A stretch of 64,000 bases of DNA from the NCBI GenBank assembly GCA_914767715.1, contig OU612069.1, positions 11,157,387 to 11,221,386 on the forward strand, written 5' to 3'. Each line of letters opens with the position of its first letter. Positions within the stretch are counted from its first letter, which is position 1. The notes beneath the pieces are model-generated. The model worked only from the letters and a program-made list of their open reading frames with translations. It did not search any database and was not told the DNA's origin. The position numbers were made by a program, and so were the translations under genes. This DNA comes from Membranipora membranacea. Lineage: Eukaryota > Bryozoa > Gymnolaemata > Cheilostomatida > Membraniporidae. Below are positions 1 through 14,600 of the stretch, one piece after another.

Positions 1-2313
1 TCCAACAGACGGGGAAATCTAGAAACATCCACCTCGATAGGATGGATGGTCACAGACAAATGCCAAACTATATGGTGAAAAGCTATGAATAAATAAACGG
101 TAATTTTTTGGCTAATTATAATAATAAAATTCAGAGGAATAACCATTAGGGATTCATTGAGGCCAGACAAGGTTGACTGAACGGATACAGGGACGTAATG
201 AACCAGCCACAAGCTCTGACTTCAGGGGGGGGGAGGGCAAGACAAACAACTCGGTGATTGAATTAGTAATTACTACAATGTAACTCTGAATGCTTTAGAG
301 TTTCTAGTCCAGGTTCTAAATGTACTTCAAATGAGAAACTTTCTCCAAGTGTAATCTCCTCCCTTTGAACGCATCCATCTAACTACACCCCTGCTACTAA
401 AGATAATAGGACAGAGGAGATAGTGGAAGGGACAGCTCTGAAAGCGGTAAAAAAAAATTGTTAATTTCCAGTAAGAATACCCTAGGCCATCTCGCCAAAT
501 CGAACATCCTGGGCATGTTAGGCTTTTGTCTGAGCAGACAAAGTCCAAGTTGAGAGGCCGTGGGGCACTTCATCATCTCGGCCAACTATTCCCTACCTAG
601 CCTTGTCATGCAGCTAAACCAAAAAAGTAGCCATGTTAGGCTAGCCACTGCAACCAACAACTTAGGCTAGCCACTGCAACCAACAACTTAGGCTAGCCAC
701 TGCAACCAACAACTTAGGCTAGCCACTGCAACCAACAACTTAGGCTAGCCACTGCAACCAACAACTTAGGCTAGCCACTGCAACCAACAACTTAGGCTAG
801 CCACTGCAACCAACAACTTAGGCTAGCCACTGCAACCAACAACTTAGGCTAGCCACTGCAACCAACAACTTAGGCTAGCCACTGCAACCAACAACTTGCA
901 GTGGAAAGATCCAAAGGCACAGAATGCTTTTCTTAGTTAACTCAAGTGCGCCTCTTCTATTGCTAATCATTTTTATTTTGTAACAATAATTGTAGTATAA
1001 GTTGCAATAAAAAAGTACCAGCATACCCAGTTGACTCTGCTTACAGTAATGGAAAAAAAGGGAACTAGTTTTGGTGCTTATAAAATCGCTCAGAAACGAC
1101 ATTGAAATGATCAGTCGTCGCGATACTACAAATTTTCTGACCAACATTATTGTAGCTTGAAGATTCAAATATTTGATACCGATTTCGATTTCACCACTTT
1201 GATCCCAAGTGATAATCGGAAATGAGAGGTGGATATGACAATTGATATCATTATGATACATGAAATGAAATATTTTGCAGCACCAAGTCACTGGCTTGTT
1301 TCTACCTAGCCAAAAAGTGCAAACTTTTGTGGGGAATCAGACCAAGGAGACTCCTTGATCGGACATCCTTTTATATCTCCCTAGTATGAATCATTATCCA
1401 CCAAACTGTTAAACAATGACATGGGAAGTGTCAACACTGGGTAAAACAACAAAAGTTTGATTTGGTTCATGCATATTATAATTCAACAAACTTTGATAGA
1501 TTGTTTTAAAATCAGGAAGAATCCCATTTAAATATTTTGATGAATAAAAGCTCAATAAATTTGCATAATGAACAGTTGCTCTGATGTCATCTAATGATTT
1601 TATGGGTCAATTTATTCTCATATCCCAATTGTAAATCCGAGGGTGGCTCATGCTCGAAAAAAAGAGTGACAATTTCTGTAAAATAATTACAGACAATGAG
1701 TAATAAATGGTATTACCTGTTCAATAATACTTTCACAAACAATAAAATGACCAAAGGTGGTCAAGTTGCAAGCACAAGCAACAAACATCTGATGCTTTGT
1801 AACAATGAAAGGCTAGCACATCTTCATCATACAGAAGAAACAGTCGAATGTCAATAAAAAAAACTTGGTTCCGTCTGATAACAAAAGTAGCTTACGAGTG
1901 AGTCATCTTACCTTCTATTAGGTACTAAACTGTCTCCAAGTCACAAAATATGTCCAACTGATCAAAGACCTGAACTGGATTTGGCTAATAGCTGAGCCAG
2001 GATTAAGCTAATATACAGCGTCAGAAACGTCAGATTATGGATTTACCTACATACATGTATGTACATGTATTGTAGGTAGAGAAACATCAGTTATTAACTC
2101 ACATTAATAACTCAGAGTAGGGATATATCCTTACTCTGTGTAAATAACCAGATAATCCAGATATGTCTGTCTCGATATAACCCTGCTTGGCTACCTAATG
2201 TAATCCATCACACAGTCTGGCAGTATATTTGTCTAACTCTTGTTGGTTACCAAGGGGATCGATCATAAAGTCTGGCTGCATAATTTGTCTAGCTCTGTGC
2301 TCTAGTGCTAAGT
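1..2313. other. No gene recognised; flank downstream of the DNAJA3 distal exon
   Basis: Apart from the 26-bp minisatellite at 636-896, I see no coding exon, RNA gene or transposon with clear ends. The open frames here lack family resemblance and splice context. Confidence 0.5.
636..896. repeat. 26-bp minisatellite, about 10 copies
   Basis: Near-perfect head-to-tail repeats of a 26-bp unit containing ttaggctagccactgcaacc. Each unit contains GCTAGC. Homogeneity implies recent expansion. No ORF of interest crosses it. Confidence 0.95.
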
Positions 2314-2708
2314 TCAAGGGTATCCTATATTTCTCTTGCTAGCCTGATATCCTTCTTTAGGGCCTCCATTAGGTGAAGATGAACTAGACCCACCCTTGAC
2401 GCTCTTTGACCCTTCATCCTTCTTGTGGTTCTCAGTCTTACTTTCGCTCTCTCGGTTGTTGTCCTTTGCCTCTGCCTCTGCCTCAGATTTCTCACCCGAA
2501 TCATTGTCTACTTTATCATCGACCTTATTGTTAGTAACAGGTTCTTCTTCAGACCCAGAGGCGGTGTCATCGTTGTTATTGTCAGCAGTATCCGGTGTTT
2601 GATTCTCATCCTCTAAAGCTTTGTTTGTCTGCTGCTGGTCTGCCCACTCAAGCACGTTCCTGATCTGCGAGACCAGACCAGAATCATCATCTATAGCTAA
2701 ATGCCTTC
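2314..2708 (-). CDS. Possible alternative 3'-terminal exon of DNAJA3 (acidic tail), or end of a separate gene
   Basis: A 3'-terminal coding exon starts after an acceptor (tttacag at the high end) with two bases completing a codon, and stops with TGA at 2314-2316. It encodes about 130 residues, beginning with RHLAIDDDSGLVSQIRNVLE followed by a strongly acidic, Asn/Glu/Ser-rich low-complexity tail. Its entry phase is exactly what the donor of DNAJA3 exon 11 (7106-7203) supplies, and it lies on the same strand downstream of the normal last exon. Skipping 4176-4318 and joining here would give a 572-residue isoform. Vertebrate DNAJA3 also has alternative C-termini, as I recall. I found no other upstream exon that could feed it, but a separate gene cannot be excluded. 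The tail itself is not recognised. Confidence 0.5.
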
Positions 2709-4175
2709 CTGTAAATGGAATGGAGTTGTTAATTGTGTTGAAAGCACATAAAAATTTAGGTGACGAATACCAAAAAGCACAAAGCTGGACAAAAATCTTG
2801 AAGTTCTAGTTTTTGGCATGATACAATATATACGATTAGTTTTATAACAATTGCATAAAATATGACTATCATCAGTGATAAAATGTTGAGCTTAATTGAA
2901 AATACTGTCAACAAAACAGTCAGCGTCAAAAAAGTAGCTGTCTTTCATAACAAAGGAAACTTTTTATATACTGAGCCATGAGGAGTAAAGTTTTTGCGAA
3001 AGGTAGAGTCGGTCACTTTGAGGCTTGTTATAGAGACATTTATGGCTAGCTTGGGTTACTCATCGTCGTTATTTGATAAAAACAATCCCACCTTTGCTAG
3101 TGAGAATTGGTAGCCTTGTTTTGCGGCCACCAAAAAGGAAGCCGTGTGACAAGGCTAGAAAATTGGTGCTAGCTAACATTATGTCACTCCAAACTAGCTA
3201 AATTAAATTCTAGCCAATATTTAATTCTCCATGTTATATCAGGAGCCGACCATTTCTGATTGATTCCTTAACAAACTATGAGCAATACATTTAGGCAAAG
3301 TAATAGTGATAAATACCATTTTAAAGGCCCTCGCCCTCTGACTAGCTTTGTCACTTGGCCACGATTTTTGTTTTTTTTTGTTTTAGGAAAACCAAAATCC
3401 GTGGCAGCGTGACAAGGCTATCCCTGACTCATTTAATTGGTTAGCCCACTTGCTATTAGCTGCCTGGCAATCAGTTTGGCAGGTGTATCTACTTCCACAA
3501 ACTGATTCATCAACTTTAGAATTAAAATGCCTGACTGACCAGTGGAGTCATTGGTGGTGTTACATTCAATGCTACCAAACTTGATGAATTGGATATTAAA
3601 TATGATTTATAGGCCTGGGCATAATCCTAAAGGATCAAATAGGGCAATAGCATGCATAATACTAATGAATTAATTACCATGATTATCCGGCACACCCAAA
3701 AAACAATAGTATTAGCAAGTACACCACATCTGTAAACTTCTGGTCCATCATAGTGGCAGAAGAGCGGCAAATAATTTTTTTCGCCAGGTCGCGTCCCCAA
3801 TAAATATGCATATTTGAATTTCACTTTGATATGATATCTACAAAGCTGGAATTCAGGTAGGGAGGGTTTAATTTTAATTTTTTCGGACATATTTTGACAG
3901 CGTGTTGAATACCAACTTTGGCAGTGAGGCAGGAATGTGTTATCAAAAGCAGATTTGAGTGATAGAGGAGAATCTCAAAAACCTAATGAGAGAGCTAGCG
4001 CAGGTGTAGTCTGAGCCCCCCCCCCCCCCGTCAGACGCATCGTTTTCCCACCAAATCATAGCTTAGGAATATTTCTTAAAACCTCCATCAATCCAAGAAT
4101 TAGCATATCCTTACTTTAAATTCACTGACCTAGAATTCACGAATAAATAAATTTGCCTAATTGTACAGAGGAGTG

Positions 4176-7100
4176 TTATCCAAAAATCCGCTTCTTTAGT
4201 TTGCTAAGTAAGCCTTCTTCCTCATGTTCCTGATTGGCTGGTTCTTCAGAACTGCTTGAACTTGATTGGCTCTGTGATGCCTTCCCAGAATGCTCAGAGG
4301 ACCCATGAGTTGTCTTATCTACAGGAAAACAATGATATGTATCAATCCATATAAGCCCATAGCACTCTTTACAAGCACACTAAGCATAAACAACAAAGAC
4401 ACAAAACTGCTTTGATATACTTTATCAAACATTTAATCTTGTTTATGGAAATATAATTTATATGGATTGATCATACCATTGTTTGACTGTAATATGATTT
4501 GATACATTTCACAAAGCGTCTGAATTTATTATTGGTAAATCTCTACATGGAGACAGTTTAGAGTAGTCTAGATCTCAAGTTAAATGTTTTTATGATCTGA
4601 CCCTTTTAGTCTTCACCGCCTAGAATTGTTTATTTTTTGCCACCTAATGGGGCCTTCAATACATGACCATGTCTTAGGTTTCAATGTTGCTCGTGGTCTT
4701 AACAATAAGCATGTGAACTTGTGGCAGTAATAATTTTCTAAATTGCTCATCAGATGGAGTAGTGTTGGCTTGATCAATAACAATAACAACAAACGATCTT
4801 ACAAAAAGTCACAACATCTCCAAGGTGTGAAATATTACCAAAACAATGACGGTATTTTTAATCTTTGACTATACTGTAAAATGGCGAGCCCATTGAATTC
4901 CATATCTGGAATAGCATCATTAGCTTTCTTTTGCAAAACAAAGGGCTTACAAAAATAGCCAGTCCCTAGTAGCAATCTAGAAATGCCCTAATCATCGACA
5001 CTGTAGGCATTCTGCGCATGCTCAGCTCTGGGCATGAGCTGATCTCTGCAAAATTGAGCCTCGGAATTCCGAAGCCATCTGATTGGCTACCTGCTCTGGT
5101 GGCACACTCTCAAATGCGTGCGGAATTGTTAGAAAGAGTTATCTTCTATTGTCACTATTAGCTAAATTTGACTGGCAATTTATGCAGGGGATGTCCTATC
5201 TCCCCAGACCAAAATTGCAATTAGAACCCAGACTAAACTCATTATTCTTGCACATGCGCAAATTCAAGTCACGCATGATACATACTTAGCCTTACGACAT
5301 TCTCTTTGTGGTAATGATAGCCTAGTTTATCAGTGATCTACATGCCCAGTCAGATCACGAGAGTCAGTATGCACTGTAGGGGTATAATTACTGTTTGCAA
5401 TTTTGTAAACAAGACTCAGTTTCTCAGGCTAATTATTCATGCTACTAGGGACAGCCAATCAGATAACAGTCAGATGGGTCCCTGTGTTTAGTGTCCTAAC
5501 CGTATAACGCTATGATACTATTTCCATTCTAAGAGAAGAATCTAATTCAGTGGGCGAGCCATAAAATACTTGTAATACTCTCAGCGTTGACCATAGACAC
5601 AACAAACACAAGACGTTTTGTCAACGGCGGCGTTGACACATATCGACAGAAACACCTGTTTACCTAATGGTCCTGTTTCAGGTGTCATCGACTTTGCCAA
5701 TAACCACAACTGACCTTACAGCTGGACATGACATGTCTTGGGCAAGACTTATTTATAGACATTTCCTTGCTGTAAAATGGCCTGTCACGACTGTCAAGAA
5801 TTTTATTCTGATAAGTTTTGACACATACAGACTGACACACCCATCTAATGTCCCGGGTCTCAAAGACACCGTTTTTCTCTTGTATCTGTGTCAAACAGGT
5901 TTCAGGGAGTTGCGTTTTGTGGTTGGACAATTATGTAAGAAAATGAAACAAAATATGACCTTGGAAGTCTTAATAATTATAAAACATTTCTTATTCATAC
6001 TCTAATGACTTTCAAGGCCGGTTTGGTGTCATCTTTCAGGCATAAATTGTCTTTTGATATTTAAATATAGATGATTAGTCATAATAATATGCCGCAAGGC
6101 AAGAACTGGGTGCTGGCCTTGTGTGAGTTCAGACACAGGATAATGTTATGGGGCTTCGCTAAAAAAGCCGGGCTGGCATTTAGATCAGGTTTGATCCAAC
6201 ATCCCTGCATATCAGGATGCTTCCATTGTGCTTGAGGGAGGGGTCAATGTAGAATGCTGACAAATTGAATCAGAGTGAGTGTGTGACTGCCCCAAATATA
6301 GATGGTAACAAAACTCCATCCGAAAAACTTCAGACAATGTAGAGAAAATTATCCTCATAATTACATAACTTGCGGTTGCTTATTTTCACACAATTCATTC
6401 AATAAACACAAGTTTTTGAGAAACTATTGGAAGACTTCTCAAAACTGATGCAAGACCGATGCATGCTTATAGTCAGGCAGTTACTTGTGATAAAGTTATA
6501 CTTTGTACCATGCAAATCTGACATAATTTTAACATAAGTGACTATCTGACTATGACATCCATTGGTCTTTGGGTAGTCTTTAATTAGCTTTTTCGAAGCT
6601 GAGTGTTTTTGCTCTCTCTCGAACAATACCGATGCCACTCCCTAAGGATTTGTAGTAGTAACCCTAAACACTTTTTTATACCTGAGAGGCAGTCTTTGAA
6701 TCGCAGACATTCCACTCGCTGCAAGGATTCTTTTCTTACCATAGCCAGGACCACCAAGTGCCAAAATAGATTTTTCAATTTGGCAGTTCAAAATTTTATG
6801 TGAGAGCATATTTAAGCCAACCGTATTATATAATATTATATAATATTATATAGTATTATATAATACTATATAGTATTATATAGTATAATACTATATAGTA
6901 TTATATAATACTATATAGTATTATATAATATTATATAGTATAATACTATATAGTATTATATAATATTATATATTATTATATAATACTATATAGTATTATA
7001 CAATATTATATAGTATTATATAAATGTTTTTCACATTTCTTACAGTGAAAAATTGACACATTATCATCATCATCATTAAGTGCATGTAGACCACAAGCCC

Positions 7101-10100
7101 CCTACCTGAGTTAACTTCCATCACACCGTTTACTGTTCCCGTTCTATCTGTGTCCAACTCAGCGTAATAGAGAAGTAAGGCTTTCTGCTTGGCTGATAAT
7201 TTTCTGTAAACAAACAATTAAATTAATAAATAAACAAATTAATCAATGAATAAACAAATAAACTAATATCTACTAACACCCACACACAATGTATACATAA
7301 ATATTTAGCAGGTAACCTGATCAGATACATTGGCTGCTTCAAAACAATACTTGGCTGAAAAAAAATTAATCTATGATAAATTCAGAGTTATATTCTTTGA
7401 AAATGTGAGCACACAACTCCAATTTGTAAATTGATAAAGGCAAAAATTCAATCACAATTCTATCAACATAACCTTTTCCTGATTGAATTCCTAGTGACAG
7501 TTTTACTCTCATTTTCAATGTGAAGTTGACATTGGGATATCGACAAACCCATAGACCTAATCGTGAAATTCCTCACTAAGCATGGCTCCAAAAGATTTTA
7601 CAGCAAATATGTTCGTCCAAAATTCACCAATTTAACTCATATATAAAAAAAATATATAATTAAATAACTATCTTATAATATACTGTTGAAACAGTATATT
7701 ATAAGATAATTATTTAACTATATATATAGATCAAACAGTACATTATAATAATAATAATCAATGATAATATAATATAATATTAAACATATAATATATTATT
7801 ATTATTGACCATTATTATATTGATTATTGTGAGGAACTTACGCGGGGACTTTGATCTTGATATTAACATAGTGATCACCTGATCCGTAGCTATTTACTCT
7901 CCTAACACCTTTACCTGCTAACCTCATCCTGTGATGTGAGTTAGTACCAGCAGGTATCTGAGAAAATACAGTTTTAAGCTGGTTAATTCAAACTTTATAA
8001 TTAAAAAAATCTCTCTATTCAGACAAGGAAAATTGGTCCCTTCAGCCAGTGCTCAATGCATTATAATGTCACTTAATTCAAGCTCTGCTTAATTAGGACA
8101 AATTTTGTGGTCCCCAGAGGTTTGAATTAAGTGAGCTGCACTGTAATGATACACAGGCTTTGAGATAAAACCATTAGTTTGCGAATGTATAACTGAGCAA
8201 GTCAAATTAACCCTCCAACAGACAATTTTAATCTAGGGCTTCTGTTCAATTGTATTTCTAGGCAATTGTTAGATGAAGATTTCATATATTGATAGCTTGA
8301 ATTTTAATGTGCCCTGAGATGTGAACCCAAATTGGTCCAGTTAACATCAACAAGGCCATTTTCGAAGACAAGATACACAGCCAGCAATTAGCGTAACTCA
8401 TTGTGAAACAATCAGGTCTTTGGCATCAGATTAAGTGTTCTCAGTCTAATTTAGATACAAAAAGCCTGTGGCCCATTCTCAACTCGTTTACACTCAACTA
8501 AAGCAGTTACATTCTAAATCAGACTGATGACTCTAGAATGATACCAACAACCTGATTTTGTCACAATGTGGAAAGAGCACGCATCTTCATTAGCCTTCAT
8601 CAACTGAGGCATGTTTTTTCAGACTGCCGCTAGACATTGGTGTATTTGAGCGGCTGCCAAGGGGCCCCTATTTGTTCAAATGCAATGAAATTTTGCACAT
8701 GTATGTGCAAGACTCTTGCGCACAACATGGTGTTGATGATTTGTCTTGTGTGAACCCTGCTGTGAAGCTTTAAAATACAAGACATCGCTGACCACGTGAT
8801 ATACTATTGCATGTATATCTCTGATCAATAGACAGTGAATTCACTTAGACAGAGTACCATCACAAGGAAATTGGAGTGACGACCCGTATCCAATTTCATT
8901 AATTAGGGGCGGGAACATGTTAGGTACTCCTTCTAAATTGAATCAAACGATCAGAGATACAAATGTTAATAGTGTAGTCTCTATGTCAGTGTGCATACAA
9001 TATACACAGTCAGCCATTATTGTAACTCACTGTTAGTTGTACATCACTGTATATTCCCGGCGCAGTGATTTTACCCCCAAGCACAGCTTGAGATAGAGAT
9101 ATAGCTACATCGCTGTGTACATCGGCACCTTCTCGCCGGAATATCGTCGACTTGGCTACCTGCAAACAAATGTGTGATACATCAAATTTTAGGTGTTTTA
9201 TGATACAGTTTACTAATTTCATACAATATTCCTATATCATTTGACTGTACAGTGCAGTTCAATTGATTCAAATCTCTGGGGACCACAAGAATTTGTCATC
9301 ATTAAGCAGACATTAGAATGCATGAGATCTTGCTGAAGGGACCAATTTTCCTTGTATGAATTAACCAGCTTACACTGTAGATGATTGGATTATACTGTAT
9401 AGTAAATCATAGTATTCAACAAGTACAGATTGGGTCAAGAAGAATTATCCAACTACTCGTTATAAGGAAACGCAACGATACCTTTCATCTTATTAAATGT
9501 ATGTTATAGGACATATGATGCATTCAGTGAAATAGAAGTTATCCTTGCCCACACACTGATCATGTGATATACTATTGCATGTATATTTCTAATCGTTAGA
9601 AAGTGAATTAATTTAGTTAGTAGTAGTACCATCACAAGGATTTTGGTGTAAGGACCCATGTTCAACGTATTAATTAGGGGTGGGTACATGTTAGGTACTG
9701 CTACTAAATTGACACTAACGATCAGAGATACACATGTTATTGGTGCAATCATGATGTCAGTGTGATCCTTGCCCACACTTCAGCCTACTACTGAAATCCT
9801 AACTATCAATTCTAATACTGAAAGTTCCTTACCCTAAAAGTGATGAATATTTCTTTTTTACCGACAGGCATTCTGACAGTTTGACCATCCTCCACACCAG
9901 CGGGTACAGGTACTGTTATATACTTCCTCTGTACTGTACGCCCAGCTCCTGTAGTATAAATAAAACAATATTTATAACATAATATATATAAAATATAAAA
10001 GTATAAATAAAATAATACATCAAATATGATAGTATAAACAAAATAGTATTTAATATAATAAAAAATTAAATAATATATATGATAAAATAGTATATAATAA

Positions 10101-11620
10101 AATAATAAGATCATATCTAACCGATAGGCACAAAGAAAATTTCCGTTATTCTACTGGTGTTGAATCATTTTTCTGAATAATATTTGAAAACTGAAATCTC
10201 TCCAATGATAACATGTTCATCATACATATAAATATACAATATATTATAAATAATGCTATCAATCTATGTAGACCACGCAGAAGTTTCTTGCAATATGAGA
10301 GGTGAGTCACTATAAGAAACTTGAAACTGCAGAAGATGAGCTTTGCGCGATCATCCATGCTTTTTCAACCAAACAATCTATCATAATTTTGTTTAGTACG
10401 TGAGTCAAGACTCTCATTGGTAACTTTGCGGTAGAAATAATTATACATAAATAATACACTCAGAATTGAGAGAGTAAATTAAAGCATGAGCCATCCATTC
10501 AGTCTGTTCCTAGAGTTGCCGCCAAACCTCAAAACATGTTGCAAAAAAATGCAACACAAAAGTTAGGACAAGAGGAGAGATGACCATGTTCATCCGCCAC
10601 ACGACCAAACACGGCCTTCCAATACTCACTAGCCAACAATGGGGCCAAGTCTGTAGTATGGGTTGTGTTGGATATTCCTCATATGATGTTATCACAGAAT
10701 TTAATTCATTTCTTAGAATGGAAATAGTATCATAACATCATGCAGTTAGAACACTTAACACAGGGGCTCATCTGAAATTGATCTGATTGGCTGTCCCTAC
10801 TAGCATGAATTATATAGCCTGGGAAATCAACTTCTTTACAAAACTGCAGACAGTATTAAAATGCCTTCAACGTCGATGATTTGGGCTTTTCCAGAATGCT
10901 ACTAGGGACTGGCTATTTTTGCAAGCCCATTGTTTGGCAAAAGAAAGCTAATGATGCTATTCCAGATATGGAATTCAAAGGGTGTTATCTACTCTGAATA
11001 GACCCATGTGATTGTGTTTTGATTTGCTGGTGGGTTTGGCAAGGAGTTAGGGAGTTAGTCCTAAACTCGCTGGTTTTAGTTTCTTGTTGTGTGGAGTTTT
11101 CTGTTCACACCCAACCTGAGTAAATAACTCCAAATTATTATAAAAGCTCACCTGAACACTCTGTGCATTTGTACTCTATAAACTGACGACTGCCTCCACA
11201 CTTTCTACAGGTTGTCCTCATTACAAACGGTCCCTGTGACACGGTCTCCTGTAGAAATAATAAGATAGATAGCGGATTATTAAATGATGTTTTATTGTAG
11301 TGGGAGAAGGAGGTGGTTCAGTTGGTTGGAACGCCGAACTTCAACATGCAAGTGTTGAAGGTCATGGGTTCGAATACCACTGCAGTCCACTGACTACTGG
11401 GACTTGTTGGATCCCGAGGTGCGCTCCGACCTAGCCTTGTTCACGCGGCCACGGGTCTTGGCCAAAAAAACCAAAGAAATGTATATAATATGTCATACAA
11501 GCCAAAAACGTATCCAGTTTAATGGCATTAATATTGTACAAACTACCGACTTCTAGGAATAAAAGCTTGTATGTAATGGTAAGCTGTGGTGATTGGATTT
11601 TCCTTTTCCCACCAAAATAT

Positions 11621-11661
<41 letters not shown>

Positions 11662-14600
11662 TGAGGGCAGGCTAGATGTTAGAATTAAGGTAAACAATAT
11701 GCATTGAAGTCCCAGGCAAGCTAGTTGACAAATGTTTATAATGGGTCAGCTGTAGCATTACTAGTATTTTGAACCAATCAATGATGAGCAATTCACATAT
11801 AAATTGCCATAATATGCTTGTTCAGAGTCAGATATGTTCCCTTAATCCATGACTGTATATCAGTGGATGGTCTTATTCTGGTCTGAGCAGCTACCACCAG
11901 TTAAATAATGTCTTTTTATGTCATCCTGACCAAGAGAAACTATTGTTTTTGTTTCCATGGAATTAAATGATTTTTTTCCCTCTATTTTGTATACAGAGGC
12001 TTTTCTGATTTATGTGCCACATGGTCTTATATGCACATGCTTGACCAGTGAATAAAGAGGATAAATAATTAATATTAAATACGATAAGCCCACATATTGG
12101 TTAAATGGCAGAACTTAAAATTTATGATTCAAAGAAACAAGGCAGCGAGGGATTAGATTGGAATGAATACTGATACTGACTATTATCCCCAACAGAGACC
12201 TCAATGGTGGATTGTGTCTCACTCTGGGTATGATTAGATGACATATGAGAGATATGACAGGACGAAGTTTGGTTAGGGAGCGAGAACTCTAAAAGAAATG
12301 TAGTCAATTTTGTTTACACACTTAATATGCTGTTCAGCGCTTAGGGCCAATGAGAACATGCATACATCAAGATGAAAAGTTTACTAATAATGGTGATTGA
12401 AAGAAAATCGGTTAAAAAAGCTCGCAAAAGTCTGGTCATGTTTTCAAAAAACAAAACTAAAATTCATCGCATTTACATGTAGCTATAAATAGAGATTTGC
12501 TTAGGAGAGCTGTTCTGCTGTTCAAAATGGACTTGTCTGATAACCTGGCACTATGCCTGTGGATAGATTGTTTTTGTCGGATGTGATGGGGTAGCCTGTG
12601 ATTCACTACTTTAGACACATAGCGTTATTTATTCGTTGGATCTTAGATTTGTCAAGACGCTTGGTGTAGGAAGCTATGTCGGGAAAATAAGTGACAAACA
12701 CAATCTTTGATACCTTTTAACGAGGTCTTTTACACTATTTTGGTGACGGAATGAATTTGCAACTAGTATAGATGTAACATCTTGAGAGGAGCTTTCATAT
12801 CAATTCAGATATATGATAATATATTAGGAGATTATCTTTGCTAAAGAGAAAATCATGCTTGGACTATTCAAAATGATTCTTTGGAGTTGTGTCTCCAAAG
12901 AAGTAAAAGTTCAATGAGAAGACAATCTTCAAATATCCAATTTTATATACGGAAAAATTCAAGACAACGTAATATTGGAACATTATAACTACTGCCAAAC
13001 AAAAACTTACACCTCAGAAAATTATAACACAGAGAAATCCCAGTAGAGGTGATTTCATTACACGAAACAAGGTATGTCTGATTTGAGGACATTTGCAACC
13101 TTTCACATCAGTCTCGCTGTTTCTGATCAGGTATTGGCAAGTTTGATAACAACATTGAGTCTTGGATACATTTATATTCAAAATTTTGATGCAATATTGT
13201 GCAGTGACGAGCGATTGAAATACATGTGCAACACTTTTTCATCCTTGATCAAGGCTGATCCCAGATGACAGCTTTTCACAACTCAACTCAAATTGCAGGA
13301 AAAATTGACCCACGTTCATTCTTACCATTAGTAGCATGCAGACCAAGTTTGATTCATTTTGCCGGCGTTGGAGTTGCCCTCCCTCTACTGACGCGCCAAA
13401 GTGTCAGTAGAGGGAGGAGGCAACTCAAATGTTGGTAAAATGGATCAAACTTGATCAAAGTGACATGTACAGTGTAGTTCACCTAATTAATAGCTCTGGG
13501 GACTAGAGAAATGTGTCCTCATTAAGCAGAGTCTGAATTAAGTGACATAACATTGCATTGACATCTGGCTGAAGGGACCAATTTTCCTTGTCTGAATTAA
13601 CAGGAGTTTTGAATAATCAAGTTTTAATTAACTAGCTAACACTGTAAATTATTACCATCATTCACTTACCATACCGGTCCCGTGACATGTAGGACATACT
13701 ACAGGGTTCCTCCCAGGCTCGTGTCTCTTTCCGTCACATTTAGGGCACGTGTCTGTAATATTAACACTGATATCCTTATTAACACCTCGGGCGGCCTCTT
13801 CAAATGTAAGGTTCATCATCACCTACAAGCGGAATAGTAGAACTTTAAAATTAGATTATTTACATTCATCAAACTTAACGGAACTACAATAAAATCTGAA
13901 GGATGGATATAAACAGGCTACAGGCTTTTATAGGCAAGAGCCGTGGACAGGGAAGCATAAGGGAGGATACCCCTCAACAACAGAGTGTGTCGTTGCCAAT
14001 ACAGGCAAGAGTTTCCGTGAGTTACCATATAACGAGAATAAGAGTTTTCTTAACTTGACTTTTCTTAACTTGACTCGTTGAATATTCTGATGTACTATAC
14101 AGTGTCATCAACATAGGTCAGAACTGCTATCAAATCCATCACAATCCATTCAACAAAATTGAAATGCAATTTTAAAGGAGCAAACTGAATTATGTGTATA
14201 GATTGCATGAAATCCTGTTTACACATAGGATATAATTCTTTGGACTTTAAGGGTATTATTTTAGGGCAGGAGAGTTGGCAAGCCAAAGAACATCAGCGAA
14301 TACTTTACTGATTACTAACGTGAAACCAAATGATACATTTTCGAGTATTCTGTGAAGCATATAGCAAATATAACCTGACAGGTGTGTTTACTTACCTCCT
14401 GAGTTGATCCAAAACCAAAGTTAGATTCCTCGTATGCTCCCATATCATCCATCCTAAACCCGCCCGCTCTGTTACTAGCCTTCCCAAAGTCTCCAAATAT
14501 GGTCCTAAATAATTCCTCTGGATCCATATGCTGGAAACCTCCGGCTGCAAAAAAACGATACACAGACATAAGAATTTACAGTCAACAAACTCATATACAA

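Noticed and set aside
3627-3890. 87-codon minus-strand frame with a hydrophobic end
   Set aside because: It lies between DNAJA3 terminal exons, has no family resemblance or fitting splice phases, and looks like chance.
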